Source: Chromera velia
Lineage: Eukaryota > Sar > Chromeraceae
Direction of reading: 5' to 3'
NCBI GenBank assembly: GCA_018398765.1
Contig: JAHBMJ010000412.1
Coordinates: 29,288-48,144 of the forward strand
DNA length: 18,857 nucleotides
Under the pieces are notes generated by a model. The model was not told where the DNA came from, did no database searches, and saw nothing but the letters and a program-made list of their open reading frames with translations. The position numbers were made by a program, and so were the translations under genes. This document shows, piece after piece, positions 1 to 10,710 of this stretch. Position 1 is the first letter of the stretch. Every line of letters begins with the position of its first letter.

Positions 1-32
1 GGGGGGGGGGGGGGAGGGGGAGGGGGAGGGGG
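1..32. repeat. G-rich run at window edge
   Basis: Fourteen G followed by repeated GGGGGA units, immediately before a possible acceptor (GACAG) for the first visible exon. Four or more G-runs could form a G-quadruplex. It may also be a low-quality contig edge. It is unlike the pyrimidine-rich tracts before the other acceptors, so the left boundary of the first exon is uncertain. Confidence 0.7.
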
Positions 33-36
33 ACAG

Positions 37-2757
37 CCTGCTTCGTTCATTGTGAACAACGCGATTCAGAAACAGGAAGAGTTTGACCTTCTCAGACCGA
101 CAGGAAGAGGCAGGCAGGCGGTGCATCTGGTGATGCCCTTCGTGTTGCCTTCCAGTAATTTCGAGGAACAACTCAGGGCCTCTGCAGACGAATCCATCCA
201 CAGGCAGTACACAGATGTGTTTGATCACAGCCAGTTGGCAGAGTCACTATCGGACACAGAGGAAGGTTCCGATGACCTGGCTGCAGATGCCTTCATCCAA
301 ACAGCTGAGAGCCGAGAGGAGAAGGGAAAAGAAAAGAAAGGAAACAGAGTAAAAGAGGAGAAGGGGAAAGAAAAGAAAGGAAACAGAGTAAAAGAGACCC
401 CAAGGACGACAGCAGAAGAAAAGAAGGAGGAGGATAAGGTGACTGCAGATGGCGAAGAGACTCTGCCCTCTCTGTCAATGCTCCAGATTGCACAGCGGCA
501 TCTGGCAGTAGATGGCGCCGTTCCTCATCCGGTCCGTTTTTTTGGATCTGTTTCTTTCTCTCTTTCTTGTTTTCCTTCCTTTTTTCCGTCCCTCTCTTTG
601 TCTCTCCCGCCTGTCCTTTTTCTTTTTTCACCGATGGAAGAACTTCGCCAACTGACTCAGTAGTTGAATGAGTGTGTCAGGGAAACGAGAGAGCATGAAT
701 ATGCCGAAAGTCTTTTGTGCTGGTTCCTTTCACTTCCTTTCCCTCTTGTGACTGATGATTCGTTGACTTTCTTTTGAGCTGAACACACATTGGTAGCATG
801 AATGCGGTAAGAGCAGGAGTGATTAAATGTGATTGCGTTTTGGTTGTCGCACTCCCTGCTTGTTTGGCCAGAAGTGATGCGCCCGTTTTTCGTCCGTCGA
901 GAAGTTTCTCTCTCCCTCTCTCTCTCTGTGTGTGTGTGTGTGTGTGTGTATATGTATGTGTGTGTGTGTGTGTGTGTTTGTGTGTGTGCGTGTGCAGCTG
1001 CAAGCTGTCCAGGTTGGTCTGCCTGGAGTCGTCCCTTTTTCTCTTCTTCACTTGTTGTCAATTCTGGAGCACATGTGAGGGACCCCTTTGCAAATGTGTA
1101 ATCGCATAGACAAAAAACAAATGGAGAGATGCCGTGCCGCCCGGCAAGAAAGAAGAAGAGGTGAGGGAGAAGGGACAAGAAACAGATTTCTAGAGAGATG
1201 AAAGGATACAAAGAACGTAAGTTGACGAAGAAAGAAGAAAGTAAGGGGGCATGCATATGGAAATCGACGAAATGAAGATACCCAAAACAAAGGAATGCAG
1301 GAATGCAGAAAGGTGCAAAGACAGATTAAGAATTCACTTGAATTACAAAATTGGTGAGTAAAATGGATCGTGGAACGACTTGGGAAGGTCTCCTCTTTCG
1401 AATTTTCTTGGGTTTTCAGTGTGGGAGTATCTGTAAGCCTTTTCAATTCCCTTCTTCTGTCTTTTTTCTTTGCGTGCCCATGCAGACAAAAATGCCTGAA
1501 CCGGTTGGTCTTTCTCTTCTCTCCTGTCTCCCCCCGCCGACAGACCCCTTTTTCTTTTCCGCAAATTCATACATGAAGTTCTCGACCATGCTCATGCTTC
1601 TCTGCCTTTCAACCGTCGCTTTGTTTCTTGTTTCCGAACTCTTTCTCCCCTTTCTGCCTTCTTTCTTTCCTTCCTTCCTTCATTCATTCATTCCTTCATT
1701 CCTTCCTGGTCTTTTTCCTTCTCTCCCCAATGGCCTGGCTTCTTCTGTGAAGGAGGCAGAATTACACGCTTTTTTCCTTCGGATCACAGAGGTCGATCCG
1801 CCAACCTTTTTGAGACTGTTGAATGAATGACTGGATATTTGCAGCACCCCGACTTTGCGGAACTTTTCTACAGAGGGCCCAGGGTTCTCTTTCCTCGGGA
1901 GAAGAGCTCCTCAAAAGAGGACGTTCCGACAGTGGTCAGTTGGAAGGGAGGGAGGGCATTTCCTTTTTCGATGGGAGAGATGGGAGAGAAAAGAGAAACG
2001 CACACAGGCGCGCCTTTGGATCGAGGCTGTTTTCGCTGTTTTGCTCGATTTAATTCGAGGATCGCATGGGCATTAGAGAAGGATTTTCCATTTTCAAGGG
2101 GTGTGTGTGTGTGTGTGTGTGTGTATGCATGTGTGCAGGTCCACCTCGATGCCGGTCCCTTTGCCTCTGTGAACATTGGACCCTCATCCCCTGAGGTGGA
2201 AAGGGGGGGGAGGCATCGAATGTTCCTTTCCCTTCCGATCTCTCAGCAGGTTTTCTTCTCTTCCTTCGCTGTCACGAAAATAAATGATGAGCGGGGAAGG
2301 GGAAAGTGCAGAAAAGCCTTCCTTCCCTTTCTTCTCCGTTCTTGTCACTTCCCTTCGCTCCCCTTCTGTGAAGATGGATGTGCCGCCGTTAGTGTGAAAC
2401 CAGTCATGTCTACCTGTACTGATGCATACTTAGACGACAGATGGATGGGGTGGTGGATTGAGTGACGTGTTTTGTATGTGTTGAAAAAGAGTACACTACT
2501 TGATTGTTGTTTTCCTCTCCTTCTTCTCCCTCTCTCCTCTGACAGGGCGTCGGTATCGGGAAGGAGCCCGAAATGTTTTCCCGGGAGCGGACGGTGTTCA
2601 AGAACGTGGACGGAAAGACGACGGAGGTCCTGAAGGCAGTGGATGACTACGTTCAGAAGGTCAGGCACCAGGCAGCGAGGGGAGAGGAAAGGGAAAACAG
2701 AAAAGGATACAGGATGACCAGACCAGATAGAATAGACACAGGGAAAGTTCTGCGGAA

Positions 2758-2788
<31 letters not shown>

Positions 2789-5204
2789 GTGGCTGCCTGT
2801 CCATCTGTTGTACTGAAAGCTTCACAGTTTGCCTTCGTTTCTGTCTCTTTGTCTGCCTGCCTGATTATCAGCCCGAGTTAATCCTGCTTGCATGTGTAAG
2901 TGAGTGCAGCTTGACGCTAAGAGTGACTCCTTGGATCTTCACACAGAGGCCCCTTTCTCTGGTGACACTGCGGAGGACGAATCTTTGCAGACCCCCACCG
3001 CATTTGTTCAAAGTGGCGTCCCAGGGGTGAATGGGACAGAAGCGGTGAGTGTCGTATTTAGATCACCATGTGTTTTTTTTTTTTCATGTTGTCTGATTTG
3101 TATTGTAGAATTTGAGAGCAGCGTGGATTGTTGGAACATCGTAAAAGCGGTTGACGGTTCAAAACGGACAGCGCCAGAGCTATTCCTCAAGATTGCATTA
3201 ATTCTTCCTGCTGCATTTCTGTTTGCCTTCATTCTCGGTCGGCACTGCGTGTGCATGAGTGGAACACAATTCTGTTTTAGAATAACGAGTGATAGACAGA
3301 TGAACATTCTAACGGAGGGACAAAAACACCCCTGCAGGGTGACAGAAGCAGCGCATCAAAGAAAGAAAGAAAGAAAGAATTCCCTTCATCCCTCCCCCCC
3401 TCCCTCCCTGCCTGCAGGACCTAGACGACCCAGACAGCGATGCGGTCCATCAGACAGTCGCAGTAAAGGACGGCCAGAAGACGAAGCACATTCTGAAACC
3501 ATACCACCAGATGATCGTGAGGGTCCGTCGGTCGGTCGGTTCGTCAGCCCTTCTTTCGTTCTTTTCTTCCTCGTTGTGGTCAACTGCATGTTTAATTTTG
3601 GGTGAGATGGGCGAGGCTGGGAGACAATTCCTCTGTGCGATCGAAAATTGTCATGAGCTCCCCGACCCGTCTCTCTCTCTGTACTACTCCATATTGCAGG
3701 TACATTTGTTTAACGCTTAGTTCTGGATCCTCCCTCTTGCACACAGAGCCTCGTTTGTCCCGCATATTCATTCATTCCTTCCTTCCATGCAGATGGAGAA
3801 GGACATCGACAACCTCCCGCAGCCAGATGCCTTCGACGATCCCGGAAAGCTGCCTGACCCAGGGGAGATCCAACCACAGTGGAAACCTCCAGGAAGTGTA
3901 CGTCGATCAGCCGGTGGAGTGTCCTGTTGAGTATAAAATAAATTTACTGCATGATAGAAAGTGCAGAGGGCATTCCAAGCACAGCCCTTCTTTTGTTTTC
4001 GTGTCAGACACGCTTTTGCTTTTGGAGGAAGAGAAAAGATCCCGCCCTCTTCTTCAGCTCCACGCATACGGCTGCTTCCTTCCGTGTTTGTTCCTCCAGT
4101 CTTCCACTTCTTTCTTTACCTGCTACGCTGCGAATCATCATATGCCTTCTGCTTCTTCCCAAGAACAAAAGACAGTTTCAACTCGAACATCAGCGTCGTC
4201 TTGCATCCGCTTCAATGGCCACAAAAATGATTGAATGAACATTTCTTGAACTTGAGGCACAGAAGTCTTTTCCTGTGCGAGTTGACCTCTCTCCCCTTTT
4301 CCCCTTGACTCGACTTACACCCAATGCAGGACTCCGACCCCGACCCTGGTGCACCGGGAGATGTTCTCGTCTCTCCTGCAGGGTCCTCTTCTTCTTCGCC
4401 TCCTTCTTTCCTTTCCTCCGCCTCTTTCCTTCAAACAGCCTCGTCCTCCTCCTTCTCTTCCTCCTCTTCGTCTGCTGCGCTGAGATTCAGCCACAGGAGA
4501 AAGAGAGGAATGTCGATGTCGAGAGATAGGGGGGTGTCTTCATCGTCTTCAACTTCTAGAGAGTCCAACTCAAGAGGGGTGGAGGATGATGGAGAGATGC
4601 CTCAAATCGTCAACGACGCTCCATTTGCCCCCGTCTCTTCGTCCCCTTCCAGCCCACTGCCTCCCTCTCTCGACTCCGTCCCCTCATCGTTCTTCATGAT
4701 GGCTTCAGGCGGCGAACCAAAGACAGAAGAGGACATCAGCCAAACACAAAGGGGACCTCCTCTGTCCCCAGAGGCGGCGCCACCAAGAGGTTCAAATTCT
4801 TTTGACGCCCCTGCCACACTCCCCGAGACGCCCTCCGCAGAGGATATTTTGTATTCTTCCGAGCTGGAGGCGAAACCTTCGTTTTCAGCCCTCGAGAAGA
4901 AAATCCTCCTCGCACCCACCAGTCTACACCAGCAGAAGGACACAGACACATCAGGACCCAACGAGACCCCAGCTGACTGGGAAGATTCGGCAGATGCGGT
5001 GGGGGATGAGGCGGGTGATGAAATCCTCACAGGAGGGGGGGGAAGGGATGCAGATGACAGGGAGGAGATGGGGACTCAGAGGGAAAGTCTGAGAGGCAGT
5101 GGGGGGGGGAGGGGAAGAGGAGAAGAGGGCGCCTTCTTTCAGACAAAAGGAGGAGACGACGTCGACGCGGTCAGTTGAGCAGGCAATCACGCAGTGCACC
5201 CGCG

Positions 5205-5255
<51 letters not shown>

Positions 5256-5270
5256 NGTGTGTGTTTGTGC

Positions 5271-5306
<36 letters not shown>

Positions 5307-7440
5307 TCTTGCTCAACCATCGCCTCCGAGTCCTCTGTTTTTCGCTTTGTCCTCCCATGTCGGTCTGCGCCGAACTTTCAATTTAAAATTTTCACAGCAC
5401 ACCAATGATTTACGAATCAGTACGGTGCTCTGGCCTCTTTCCGCACGTGCGCACGTAAAAAAAAAGGGGTGGGGGGGGGGTTTGAAAGCCACGGGGGTAC
5501 GACTCGACACACAAAGTCACACACACGGACAGCGAAAGAAAATGTGCATGCGGTACTTTGGTCTTTTGCATGACACCTGTCCTTCCTTGCTTCCTCGTTT
5601 CCTTGCTTCGGTCCGGCCGGACGGTTCTGCTTACAGGAGGGCAACTTCGATGACCTGGAGAGCAACGATGTCAGTTTGTGTCTCTTGTCTCCCTCTTTCT
5701 GTGTGGGTGTCTCAGTGGGTATAGATGTACTGTTGTGAGTACAGCCTCTTTGCTTCTCTCTTCTATATTTGTCTTGCTTTTCTCTGTCTCTCTTTTGTCT
5801 TCACACACTCCTATTGAATTGAATGTGTCTCTCTGTTTTCTTTCTCTGTTGGTCGTTTCCTGATTGCTTGAAAAAAGGTCCTGGATTAGTTGTGCTCTGC
5901 TATTCTTTTTGCTTTGAGATGGACACGAGGCGCGGTCGAGAAAACTTTATGAGAAAACATATGAAAGCAGAGGACGGAGAGGATTAAAAGGCGGAAAACA
6001 GAGAACGAACGTGATGGATAGGTGCACGATCGAGTGCATAGATGCACACACATGCATTTCTTTCTTTCGAAAAATTGGAATAGATTGATATGTAGTCTGC
6101 GGCTCTTTTTCTTAATTGATTTTCACTCACTTTTTTGGAATTTTATGTTTGTTTGTGGATTCTCCCTGGGATGAACAAACGAATTGTTTTCCTCTCATTG
6201 GCTGCCTCCCTTAATGTCTGCAGGACGAGCAAAGGGTCAGTATGTTTGTTTGCTTGCTTGTCTCTCTGTGTCTCTTTCTCCGTCTGTTACTCTGCATGTC
6301 ATCGACAGGTCCAGCAACCAACATAGAAGTACGGAAGTAACAAAAGAAGTTGCTGGGGAAAGAATGTCGTTGCCTGCCATGGCTTTTCTGATTTTTTTCT
6401 AAAAAGGGGTCCCCTTTGAAAAAATGGTTTCAATTCGAAGTTTTCTCTCTCTTCTTGTCGCTCTCCTTCTGCTTTCTCCCCCCCCTTCGCTCGGAGCTTC
6501 CATCGTTACATCCAGCTGGGCGAAAGACCGATTGTCTGTTTCTTTTCTTCTTCTTCTTTTTCTTCTTCTTCTTCTTCTTCTTCTTCTTCTTCTTCCTCCT
6601 CCTCCTCCTCTTCTTCTTCTTCTTCCTCCTCTTCTTTTTCTGTTTTTGTCCGCCTTCCCAACGTCTGCCTTTCAGTGAAAGTTCTGTCTGCCTCCCCGTT
6701 TGCGTCTGCAGTCGTTTCTGTTCGGGGAGACTCGACAAGAGAAAGAGGCAGCCCGATGGAAACGCCTGGCAGTCAAGTACTCAAAGCTGGCCTCCAGAAA
6801 CAGGGAACAGAGAGAGTATGAGAGGAGGGCTAGACAGAGGGAGGCACAGTGGAGAGCCTCGATGTTGGAGCAACAGGCTGAAATGAGAAAAGCAGCCTTC
6901 ATCCAACAAACATCCAAAATGGCAGAGACTCAAATGAGCACACTCAGACAAATCCTCACCCCCGCACTCACAACAGCGTTAAGAAAAGAATTCCCAAAAC
7001 AACACGCCACATACAGTTTACAGGGAGCCAAGGTATTCAAGACCAAAACCACCCGAGCTTCCAGTTGCTCTCCCTTCATCGTCCCCTCTTCCACCGCGAC
7101 CACTGCCGATCCCTCAATGGCCCGTGCGATCCTTCCCCTAGGGTGCAGATACGATTTGCTTCTTGCCAAGTTCGCAGGGTCCCCAGCGGAGGCGCCCAAC
7201 ACCCCCGGCACCTCCTTCATCTGGGTCGGGTGTTTCGTTCCTCTCTCAAGGACTGCAGCGGAACAGAATCTGCGGCCAGAGTGCTCAGTAGCAGACTCAA
7301 ACGGGGCAGGTGGGGGGTCTGGAAACGGTGCCGTGTCATCCTTGGAACTCAGTCAGGGCATCCAGGGGGGGCAGTACGAATACGGCCTGGTGCGCCTCCC
7401 GGACGGACGCGCCTGGTTCTCGGGGGCACTGAATCTGTAG
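37..7440 (+). CDS. Unrecognised multi-exon protein, 5' end outside window
   Basis: I do not recognise this protein. Proposed exons: 37-531, 1845-1934, 2139-2195, 2546-2659, 2910-3044, 3418-3516, 3793-3897, 4330-5169, 5637-5669, 6224-6235 and 6712-7440 (TAG stop). Each internal exon is a multiple of three, starts after GCAG or ACAG and ends before GT, so one frame runs throughout: about 902 codons. No initiator is visible; the frame is open to base 1, with a possible acceptor at 33-36. The first exon looks globular (FIVNNAIQKQEEFDLL, then AVHLVMPFVLPSSNFEEQL) before a Lys/Glu-rich repeat. Short exons follow (HPDFAELFYRGPRVLFP; GKEPEMFSRERTVFKN; GQKTKHILKPYHQMI). The 280-codon exon is Ser/Pro-rich, then acidic and Gly-rich. 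The last exon opens with about 100 charged, helix-prone residues (possible coiled coil) and has a Gly/Ser-rich C-terminal part. I see no signal peptide, membrane segment or catalytic motif. Exon boundaries are inferred by eye. Confidence 0.6.
316..393 (+). repeat. In-frame 39-bp tandem duplication in exon
   Basis: Two adjacent 39-bp copies (316-354 and 355-393) are nearly identical. Each encodes the 13 residues EEKGKEKKGNRVK in the frame of the surrounding exon, so the duplication adds a charged Lys/Glu segment without breaking the frame. The sense strand is purely purine except for a few bases. Confidence 0.85.
907..995 (+). repeat. CT then GT microsatellite
   Basis: A CT-rich run changes into long GT runs with TATG interruptions and ends TGTGTGCGTGTGCAG, the form of a 3' splice site. 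It lies in the first intron on the sense strand. Confidence 0.9.
1661..1707 (+). repeat. TTCC/TTCA tetranucleotide run
   Basis: Interrupted TTCC units pass into CATTCATTCATT and back to TTCC. Intronic and pyrimidine-rich on the sense strand. Confidence 0.85.
2101..2124 (+). repeat. (GT)12 feeding into an acceptor
   Basis: Twelve perfect GT units are followed by ATGCATGTGTGCAG, whose AG is the proposed acceptor of the 57-nt exon 2139-2195. The repeat therefore sits where a polypyrimidine tract normally lies. Confidence 0.9.
2761..2788 (+). repeat. (CTGT)7 tetranucleotide run
   Basis: Seven perfect CTGT units in the intron after exon 2546-2659, followed by related CTGT/CTGC-rich sequence to about 2870. 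Confidence 0.9.
3358..3379 (+). repeat. GAAA tetranucleotide run
   Basis: AAAG units repeated about five times, then a C/T-rich tract and the CCTGCAG acceptor of exon 3418-3516. It is the only clearly purine-rich tetranucleotide run on the sense strand of this gene's introns. Confidence 0.85.
5205..5305 (+). repeat. TA then TG microsatellite with one N
   Basis: About 12 TA units lead into two long TG blocks interrupted by a single N at 5256 and a TTTGTGCGTGCG stretch. It lies in the intron after the Ser-rich exon. The N marks an unresolved base or small gap, so the true length is unknown. Confidence 0.9.
6539..6641 (+). repeat. 103-nt uninterrupted pyrimidine tract (TTC/TCC)n
   Basis: Every base from 6539 to 6641 is C or T, mostly TTC units with TCC blocks in the middle. 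It sits in the last intron, 70 nt upstream of the TCTGCAG acceptor of the final exon at 6712. Confidence 0.95.
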
Positions 7441-8022
7441 GCCGCTGTCTGTCTGTCTGCACGGCTGTCAGGAACTGCCGGGAGATTTTGAGGACTGATT
7501 CGCATGCCTGCTTTGCCGGTGAAAGGGAAAGACCGCGAAGAATGAGAATGAACACAAGTTGATGACAATTCAAAGCCAATTTGAAGACAGAGCAAAGGTT
7601 GGCGTAAACAAAAGGGTCACAGGACAATAACCACACTTTGAAATACCACCGCGGGACGCTCTGGCAAACTTAAACCAGCACTTACCCTAAATTTCATACG
7701 ACATTCTTACCATAGCATGACGTGTACCTTTACACAAATCAATCAAAATCCATAAATCTTTGAAACAGCTTCATGTATTTACTGCAAATATATATAAATC
7801 TACTGAAATAAGGTTTGTACCCTTATTACCCTAGTTTATACTTGTACTAGTAGGCTATTATTATGACGCTTTGTACGCTGATTCTTTTTATTTACATAAA
7901 CTTCCAATTTAACTTTTTTACATAAAATTTTATATCCCATGATAATTCTTGCTAGGATTTCTATTACTAGTTCTATCATATCTTAAAAAGGGGGTGCGAA
8001 CGCAAAAACCTTTTTATAGTAG

Positions 8023-8080
8023 TGAATGAATGAATGAATTGAGGCGGTTAAAGCCGGTGAGCCACTACTTAGGCTCTGGC
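8023..8080 (-). repeat. TGAA tail plus hairpin sequence, possible retroelement 3' scar
   Basis: Four TGAA units (8023-8038) directly abut TTGAGGCGGTTAAAGCCGG, whose GGC-TTTAACC-GCC core can fold back on itself. On the minus strand this reads as a hairpin-containing 3' UTR ending in ATTC repeats, the usual form of a LINE or SINE 3' end. No coding remnant is attached, so the call is tentative. Confidence 0.3.
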
Positions 8081-8117
8081 CAAAGTGCATCATTGCTACA
8101 AATAGTGTATAAAAACT

Positions 8118-8140
8118 AAAAAAAAAAAAAAAGAAAAAAA
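8118..8140. repeat. Poly(A) run beside a small inverted repeat
   Basis: Fifteen A, one G, then seven A, followed by CCTAG-ACAGTTG-CTAGG, a 5-bp inverted repeat. It could be a retroposon poly(A) tail on the + strand or simple AT-rich sequence. Confidence 0.5.
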
Positions 8141-9384
8141 TCCTAGACAGTTGCTAGGAAAGTTATCATAGAATTAAACATCTAAAGAAATTAACACTCT
8201 TCCATAAATTGACCTAGCGAGAATGTCTAGCGGGGAACGCGGAAACCTATTAATTAATTAATCAATGAATCAACAAATTGCGATTTGAAAATATTATACT
8301 AGAGATGTTATACATTTTCGCTATAGGTATACATTCATTCCAAGTCTAGCATTCATTTTAAGTCTAGTTTTAAGTACGTATCGCTTTTTTTTTCTACCTC
8401 GTTCATATATAAAATATTGATTTTGTTGTTTTGGTTGCGATAATTGTCTGTCTTTGTCTGTCTCACGGGCATTGCATGCATTGATTCACGAACAGTCATA
8501 TCTCACTCGAAGCACCCTTGGTCTAGTTGAGCGCGCGTCGATTTTTTGTTGTTCCAACAACATGCGAGCCAAAGCATTCGAGAAACACGAAACGATTGTG
8601 TGGACATGTACATGTGTGTCAATCTGCAGCCGTTGAAGGAAGAATCGGGAAGTTGAATTCGAAAGCGGCAACGAATGCATGAGTGAATGAAGAAAGAATG
8701 GAAACAGGAAAGGGGAAGAAAATTATCCCGACTGCTTGCGGATGGCGAACCGACTGGATCAAAAGTCATCTCCTGATGGCACATCAGACAAGAAGGACTG
8801 CCAGTCTTCTTTGCCTTCTTCGTTGCTTTTGGCCCCCCCCAACCGTATCGCACTGACGAAGAACGAAAGGAATGACAGACGGACAGAGGAGTAAAGACCA
8901 AACGGACACCGCCGGTCTTCCTAACAACAGCGAGCACCCCATTCGCATTGATTTAGCGGAAGTACGCGCAACGTGAAGTAGACAGTGCAGCACCTGGGAG
9001 GGTGGGTCAGGACGACCATCAGGACAAATGGGGAATCTCCAAAGAGTCTTACGGGAAAAGGACGAAGGGAAGGGAGGCGATACTTGAGGAGGGAGGGAAG
9101 GGAAGGAGTCGGCGGTCCGTACCCACAGCAGACACAAAAGCAGGGCGGGTGGGTGCATGGCTGCCCTCGAAGGAAGGAAGGAAGGACCGAATGGATAGAC
9201 TTGCAGACAGAGAGCCGACTCGTTCTCTCAGTCGTCTGGTGGGAAGGGGGGACGGACGGACAAGCATTTCTGAATTCCTTCATTGATTCTTATTCTTTCT
9301 TTCTGTCATGTTTCTTTTTTCCCTCATGCATACACCGATCCATGCAAAGAGGCAGGCTGAGAGATGGATCGATTGATTGATTGG

Positions 9385-9668
9385 TTATGCCTTGGGCTTC
9401 TTGTTCTCCTGATTCGCTGCTGCAGCGGCTTTTCGCTTCTGTGCAGCCTTCGCTTTCGCTTCAGCCTTCGCCTTAGCGGCAGCCTCCTTCTCCTTCTTCA
9501 CTCTCTTCTCGTTCACCTGCAAGAATTTTTGTTTGAAAGAGTGGCTGATTCATTCTCCCTTATCGGCCNGGGGGGGGGGGGCCTGCGTGTCCCTCCCTCT
9601 GTCTCTCTCGCCCTCGAGAGCACACAGCCAGAGATCGACAAACTCAGACGCACAAAGACACAGATGCG

Positions 9669-9718
<50 letters not shown>

Positions 9719-10671
9719 CAGACAGACTGTTTCCAGATGAATGACGACTGTCTCCAGAGAAGCAAATACTTTAAGATCACGAGAGGGTATCATCCCAAAT
9801 TCATACCATATGCGACAGGTAGACAGAAAGAAGGAAAGAAAGGCCTACCTACCTACCTTCACTACTGCGGCGCCGAAAAAGTTCTCCAGGCGGGTCTGAG
9901 ACGCCTTCTGTCTCGCCTTCTTCAATCTGAGAGAAGGCAAGGACGTCCGGCAGAGAGAGCACGAATAATGCATGAACACACGCAGGTGCATCGGAAGTGG
10001 GCAACAAAAATACACATTTGCTCATTTGAAGTTGCTTCTGTGTTTCTGCGTCTTTTGAATCTGAAGAATAAAAAGCCAAGAGAAAAGAAGAGATAAAGCG
10101 GGACCAGGCAGGAAGGAAGGAAACATTCATCAGCCCAACTCAAAAAGAGTTTTACAAGCGGTAAGGGGGACGATGGGAGGGCGAGACGGTTCCAGTGTAC
10201 GAATGTCTGTGTGGCCGACGATTTCGTGTCTCTACGTGCTTGTGTGCTGTCTTTACGCAAACGAAATGTCTGCTTCACTTCATTGAATGAAACGAGAGGA
10301 AGGGAGAAGGAAAAGAGAGCCAAGCATCGAGAGCGTGTATGTATGTATGTATGTATGACTGTTTTCTATTCCGCCTCCTACCTTCCCACCCACCTCTCTG
10401 CTGCAGACTCAAATCTCTTCTCGGAAAAGGAATTCTCCTCCACAAGAAATTTCTTCAGGCCCTCCAAGTCCGGCTCCTTCGACTCCAGCTCCTTCGCGTT
10501 CTCCACACTCGCAACCTGGCAACAAGGTAGGCAAAGGCAAGCAGGGGGCGTCGCAGACATTCAGACGAAGAGGCAGACAGGGGACTCTTTCTTTTTTCCT
10601 CCCTTCTCTTTTGTTCAGTCAATGCCAAGACTGACAGACCAAACCGACCCCCACACCCCCTTGCCACACAC

Positions 10672-10710
<39 letters not shown>

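Larger units (their letters stand above)
532..1844 (+). other. Large first visible intron, microsatellite-rich
   Basis: Begins GTCCGT and ends TTTGCAG. It holds a CT/GT microsatellite (about 907-995) and a TTCC/TTCA run (about 1661-1707). Both strands have ORFs here, but they are low-complexity readings of repeats. One possible 15-nt microexon (998-1012) is discussed in the findings. Confidence 0.55.
7441..9384. other. Convergent intergenic region
   Basis: Lies between the stop of the + strand gene and the stop of FEN1, so it should carry both 3' UTRs. About 7640-8450 is distinctly AT-rich; 8450-9384 is mixed, with GA-rich stretches. I found no convincing gene. The ORFs at 8503-8937 and 8921-9283 (- strand) and 8985-9380 (+ strand) are mutually overlapping and low complexity. 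I could not place polyadenylation signals. Confidence 0.6.

Noticed and set aside
798-1109. ORFs rich in Cys-Val or Leu-Ser repeats on either strand (also near 5099-5386, 9550-9780, 10455-10709)
   Set aside because: They are translations of GT, CT, CA or GA microsatellites inside introns.
6430-6738. Minus-strand poly-Lys ORF
   Set aside because: It is the complement of the intronic TTC tract and has no other protein character.
8503-8937. Minus-strand ORF with KATKKAKK and CLMCHQ, beside FEN1
   Set aside because: No family recognised, no splice link to FEN1, and the rest reads as noise; insufficient for a gene call.
8985-9380. Plus-strand basic ORF in the intergenic region
   Set aside because: GA-rich low complexity, overlaps several opposite-strand ORFs, and lies against the FEN1 3' end.
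5256-9569. Single N at 5256 and at 9569
   Set aside because: Assembly ambiguities in microsatellite and poly-G sequence, not biology.
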